From Caryophanales bacterium UBA4100 (GTDB lineage Bacteria > Bacillota > Bacilli > Paenibacillales > UBA4045): DNA of 34,400 nucleotides. Location of the stretch: the NCBI GenBank assembly GCA_002383285.1, contig DFXU01000046.1, positions 1-34,400 of the forward strand, read 5' to 3'. The notes under the pieces are model-generated. The model made no database searches. It was given only the letters and a program-made list of their open reading frames with translations, and was not told the DNA's origin. Position numbers and translations under genes: made by a program. Each line of letters begins with the position of its first letter. The first letter of the stretch is position 1. This document shows, one piece after another, positions 31,359-34,400 of the stretch.

Positions 31359-33098
31359 GTGATCCAATTATTCAGATTTTTGCATCCATATCGTATTCAG
31401 ATTTGCTTCGTCTTGGTGCTTGTGTTCCTGCAAAGTCTCGCGGAGCTCTTCTTACCGACGTTAATGAAGGATATCGTTAATATCGGTATTGTGCAGGGGG
31501 ACGTCCCATATATAGTTAAACTCGGTGGTTTAATGCTGCTAGTTACGCTTGCAGGAGCCGTGTTTACGGTCCTCTCTAGCTATTACTCATCCAAGGTAGC
31601 TATGGGCTTCGGACGAATCGTAAGAGGAAAGGTATTTACTCATGTTGGGAATTTCTCGCTGCAAGAGTTTGATAAGATCGGTACGGCTTCATTAATTACA
31701 AGAACGACCAATGATATTACACAGGTGCAGCAGGTGCTTATCATGATGATGAGAATGATGATCATGGCCCCGATGATGTGTATTGGGGGTATGATCATGG
31801 CGATTTATGTAGATGCGAAGCTTTCGTTAGTGTTCGTCGCGGTCATTCCTTTTTTAGCGCTGGTGATATGGTTAATTGCAAGAAAAGGTATACCCTTGTT
31901 TAAGGCCATGCAGATTAAGCTGGATAAGCTGAATTTGGTACTGCGTGAAAGCCTTACAGGTGTTCGTGTGCTTAGATCGTTCAATCGTACTGAGCATGAG
32001 AAGATACGATTCGACTATGCGAACTTAGACCTAACCGAAACAGCCATTAAGGTGAATAAGATCATGGCCTTTATGATGCCAGTAATGATGCTTACGCTTA
32101 ATCTCTCCACGCTTGCGATTATCTGGTTTGGGGCCATTCGTATAGACAGCGGACATATGTTTGTAGGCGATTTGATGGCGTTCATTCAATATGCCATGCA
32201 AATTCTATTCTCTTTAATTATGGTTTCCATGATGTTCGTTATGATTCCACGGGCATCCGCTTCCGCAGTTAGAATTAATGAAGTGCTAGACATGGTTCCA
32301 GATATTAAGGATCCTATACACACACTCGGTGAGCCACTTCGAGCACAGCAGGGCTATGTGGAATTCCGTGATGTAAGCTTCAGTTATCCAGGTGCGGAGC
32401 AGCCAGCGATTTCGGACATCTCCTTTCGTTTAGTAGCAGGTGAAGTAACGGCGATTATTGGCGGAACAGGCTCCGGTAAATCTACGATGCTGAATCTGAT
32501 TCTTCGATTCTATGATGTGAACCAGGGAAGTATCCTTGTCGATGGTATGGATATACGGATGATATCTCAGGAGACACTCAGGGCTAGAATTGGATATGTA
32601 CCCCAAACTTCACTGCTATTCACAGGGAGCATTGCTGAGAATATCCGTTATGGCAAGAAGGATGCGACCGACGAAGAGGTGCAGCATGCTGCGGAAATTG
32701 CTCAAGCTGCCGAGTTCATTACAGAGATGAAGGAAGGTTATAATGCTGTCATTGCTCAAGGGGGTACTAACGTATCAGGGGGACAGAAGCAGCGCCTATC
32801 CATCGCACGCGCATTAGTAAGAAGACCAGAAATATATTTGTTCGATGACAGCTTCTCCGCGCTTGACTTCAGAACCGATGCGAAGCTTCGTGCGGCGCTG
32901 AAGGAAGAGACGGCCCAGTCAACCATGCTCATTGTTGCTCAGAGAGTAAGCACTGTCATGGCTGCGGATCGTATTATCGTCATGGATGATGGCAGGATGA
33001 TGGGTATTGGTAATCATCAAGAGCTGATGAGAACCTGCGAAGTGTATCGAGAAATTGTATTCTCACAGCTATCCGCTGAAGAGGAGGAGTCCGCATGA
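31359..33098 (+). CDS. ABC exporter half-transporter, degenerate-site subunit
   Basis: 579-residue fusion of a six-helix exporter membrane domain (about 1-320) and an ABC domain. Walker A GGTGSGKST and signature VSGGQKQR are good, but Walker B is YLFDDSFSALD (Asp in place of the catalytic Glu) and the H-loop reads IVAQRVST (Gln in place of His). These are hallmarks of the non-hydrolysing subunit in heterodimeric exporters such as BmrCD or YfiBC. Start is GTG 31359 with GGAG (31345-31348) upstream; an ATG at 31355 is out of frame. The stop overlaps the next subunit by 4 bp. Confidence 0.9.
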   Translation: MIQLFRFLHPYRIQICFVLVLVFLQSLAELFLPTLMKDIVNIGIVQGDVPYIVKLGGLMLLVTLAGAVFTVLSSYYSSKVAMGFGRIVRGKVFTHVGNFSLQEFDKIGTASLITRTTNDITQVQQVLIMMMRMMIMAPMMCIGGMIMAIYVDAKLSLVFVAVIPFLALVIWLIARKGIPLFKAMQIKLDKLNLVLRESLTGVRVLRSFNRTEHEKIRFDYANLDLTETAIKVNKIMAFMMPVMMLTLNLSTLAIIWFGAIRIDSGHMFVGDLMAFIQYAMQILFSLIMVSMMFVMIPRASASAVRINEVLDMVPDIKDPIHTLGEPLRAQQGYVEFRDVSFSYPGAEQPAISDISFRLVAGEVTAIIGGTGSGKSTMLNLILRFYDVNQGSILVDGMDIRMISQETLRARIGYVPQTSLLFTGSIAENIRYGKKDATDEEVQHAAEIAQAAEFITEMKEGYNAVIAQGGTNVSGGQKQRLSIARALVRRPEIYLFDDSFSALDFRTDAKLRAALKEETAQSTMLIVAQRVSTVMAADRIIVMDDGRMMGIGNHQELMRTCEVYREIVFSQLSAEEEESA

Positions 33099-34400
33099 AT
33101 GAGCAGGGCAAAGCTGGGAAACCAACGGGCGGACCTCGAACAGGCGGTATGGGCAGCGGTCCCTTCTCTGCTCTGCCACCGGAGAAGGCGAGGAATTTCA
33201 AAGGCACCTTTAGGAGACTGGTTAGCTATCTAAAGCCACATCGTCTCAAGCTGCTAGCCGTGTTTCTAACAGCGATCATCAGTACGATCTTCGCGATTGT
33301 CAGCCCGAAGATGATGGGCAATATTACGACGAAGATATTCGAAGGTATTATGACGAAGGATCAGGCTGGTGGTGGTATTGATTTCGAATATGTTGTCCGA
33401 GTTATTCTGATCTTAATTGGACTTTACTTGTTAAGCGCGCTGTTCGGTTATATTCAACAATATCTGATGGCGGGAGTAGCACAGAAGACTGTATATGATC
33501 TGCGTAAGGAGGTTAATGACAAGCTCACTCGTCTTCCTCTTAGATACTATGATTCCCGAACACATGGTGAAATTCTAAGTCGGGTTGTGAATGATGTCGA
33601 TAATATTAGCAATACACTGCAGCAAAGTCTTACGCAGCTAATCACATCAGTTGTAACTTTGATAGGTGTAGTGGTGATGATGCTGACAATTAGCCCATTA
33701 CTAACCTTAATTCTGATCCTCACTCTGCCAGCTAGCTTCATAGTTATTAAAGCGATAACGACGCGTTCACAGAAATTCTTCATGGGACAGCAGAAGGAGT
33801 TAGGTCAGTTAAGCGGACATGTGGAAGAGATGTATACGGGGCACAAAGTCATTAAAGCTTATGGCCACGAGAACGAATCGATCGCTACATTCACTGATAT
33901 TAATGATAAATTGTATGAGTCTGGGTGGAGGGCCCAATTCATCTCCGGTATTATTATGCCGCTCATGACATTCATAGGTAATATTGGCTATGTATTGATC
34001 TGTGTTGTAGGTGGTATCCTTGTGACGAGGAATGCGATTAATATCGGTGATATTCAAGCTTTCATTCAATATGCACGTCAATTTACGATGCCCATTGTAC
34101 AAACCGCCAACATTGCGAACATCATTCAATCCACCATTGCTTCTGCAGAGCGCGTATTCGAAATTCTTGATGAGCAGGAGGAAGTACCTGAAGCAGACGA
34201 GGGGACTGCAAGAACATTACCTATACCTAGAGGAGATGTGCGATTCCAGAATGTTCAGTTTGGCTACAAGGAAGACGATGTATTAATCGAGGACATGAAT
34301 ATCGATATACAGCAAGGACAGACGGTTGCAATTGTTGGACCAACAGGGGCAGGTAAGACGACTTTGATCAACCTATTGATGAGATTCTATGAAATAAATG
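33095..34400 (+). CDS. ABC exporter half-transporter, second subunit (partial, runs off window)
   Basis: Open frame from ATG 33095 to the window end (435 codons visible). It starts with a Gly/Pro-rich cytoplasmic tail (MNEQGKAGKPTGGPRTGG), then a six-helix exporter domain (RRLVSYLKPHRLKLLAVF onward, with PLRYYDSRTHGEILSRVVNDVDNI), and the beginning of an ABC domain with Walker A GPTGAGKTT close to the edge. The signature, Walker B and H-loop lie beyond the window. By analogy to heterodimeric exporters this should be the subunit with the canonical hydrolytic residues. Overlaps the preceding subunit by 4 bp (ATGA). Confidence 0.9.
   Translation, partial: MNEQGKAGKPTGGPRTGGMGSGPFSALPPEKARNFKGTFRRLVSYLKPHRLKLLAVFLTAIISTIFAIVSPKMMGNITTKIFEGIMTKDQAGGGIDFEYVVRVILILIGLYLLSALFGYIQQYLMAGVAQKTVYDLRKEVNDKLTRLPLRYYDSRTHGEILSRVVNDVDNISNTLQQSLTQLITSVVTLIGVVVMMLTISPLLTLILILTLPASFIVIKAITTRSQKFFMGQQKELGQLSGHVEEMYTGHKVIKAYGHENESIATFTDINDKLYESGWRAQFISGIIMPLMTFIGNIGYVLICVVGGILVTRNAINIGDIQAFIQYARQFTMPIVQTANIANIIQSTIASAERVFEILDEQEEVPEADEGTARTLPIPRGDVRFQNVQFGYKEDDVLIEDMNIDIQQGQTVAIVGPTGAGKTTLINLLMRFYEIN

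Overview
The window looks like chromosomal DNA of a Gram-positive Bacillales bacterium, most likely a Paenibacillaceae member (Paenibacillus/Cohnella type). This is inferred from strong AGGAGG-type ribosome sites, an S-layer-homology (SLH) surface protein, a HepS/HepT-like prenyl synthase pair, LipL-type lipoyl transfer, a nupNOPQ-type nucleoside importer and lipoprotein signal peptides. There are no rRNA, tRNA, CRISPR, phage or insertion-sequence features. Genes are tightly packed, with many 1-55 bp overlaps.

Region 1 (1-5493): a large secreted, SLH-anchored, Ig-repeat protein followed by a small VOC/glyoxalase-fold protein.

Region 2 (5605-14633) is the most interesting part. It is a flavin-based extracellular electron transfer (FLEET/EET) locus of the kind described in Listeria: dmkA (quinone prenyltransferase), fmnB (ApbE FMN transferase lipoprotein), eetA (NusG-II domain), eetB (Gx transporter), ecfA1-ecfA2-ecfT, and on the minus strand ndh2 - a short HepS-like gene - dmkB. 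These would route NADH electrons via Ndh2 into a dedicated (demethyl)menaquinone pool and onto flavins outside the membrane. No PplA-like flavinylated lipoprotein and no separate FmnA/RibU-type S-component is present. Both the ndh2 promoter and the fmnB/eetA intergenic region carry TGTGA-N6-TCACA (Fnr/Crp-type) sites about 41 bp upstream of a predicted start, and a Rex-like operator lies just downstream of the ndh2 start. This suggests anaerobic/redox control. The eetA leader carries a tandem 37-bp repeat with a strong hairpin.

Region 3 (14943-19887): signalling genes. They are a 7TM sensor kinase divergent from ndh2, a NarL-type receiver without its DNA-binding domain, a soluble PAS-PAS hybrid kinase, and a small multi-span membrane protein.

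Region 4 (20202-25865): nucleoside ABC importer (nupN, terminator, nupO-nupP-nupQ) with lipL (octanoyl transfer) translationally coupled at the end. Region 5 (25936-27799): an MDR-family oxidoreductase and a TIM-barrel isomerase/epimerase. Region 6 (27842-30680, minus strand): a small orphan protein, a CheY-like receiver with a MshEN/CheX-like partner, and an AIM24-family protein coupled to a coiled-coil membrane protein. Region 7 (30897-34400): a MarR regulator with palindromic operators driving a heterodimeric ABC exporter, whose second subunit runs off the window.
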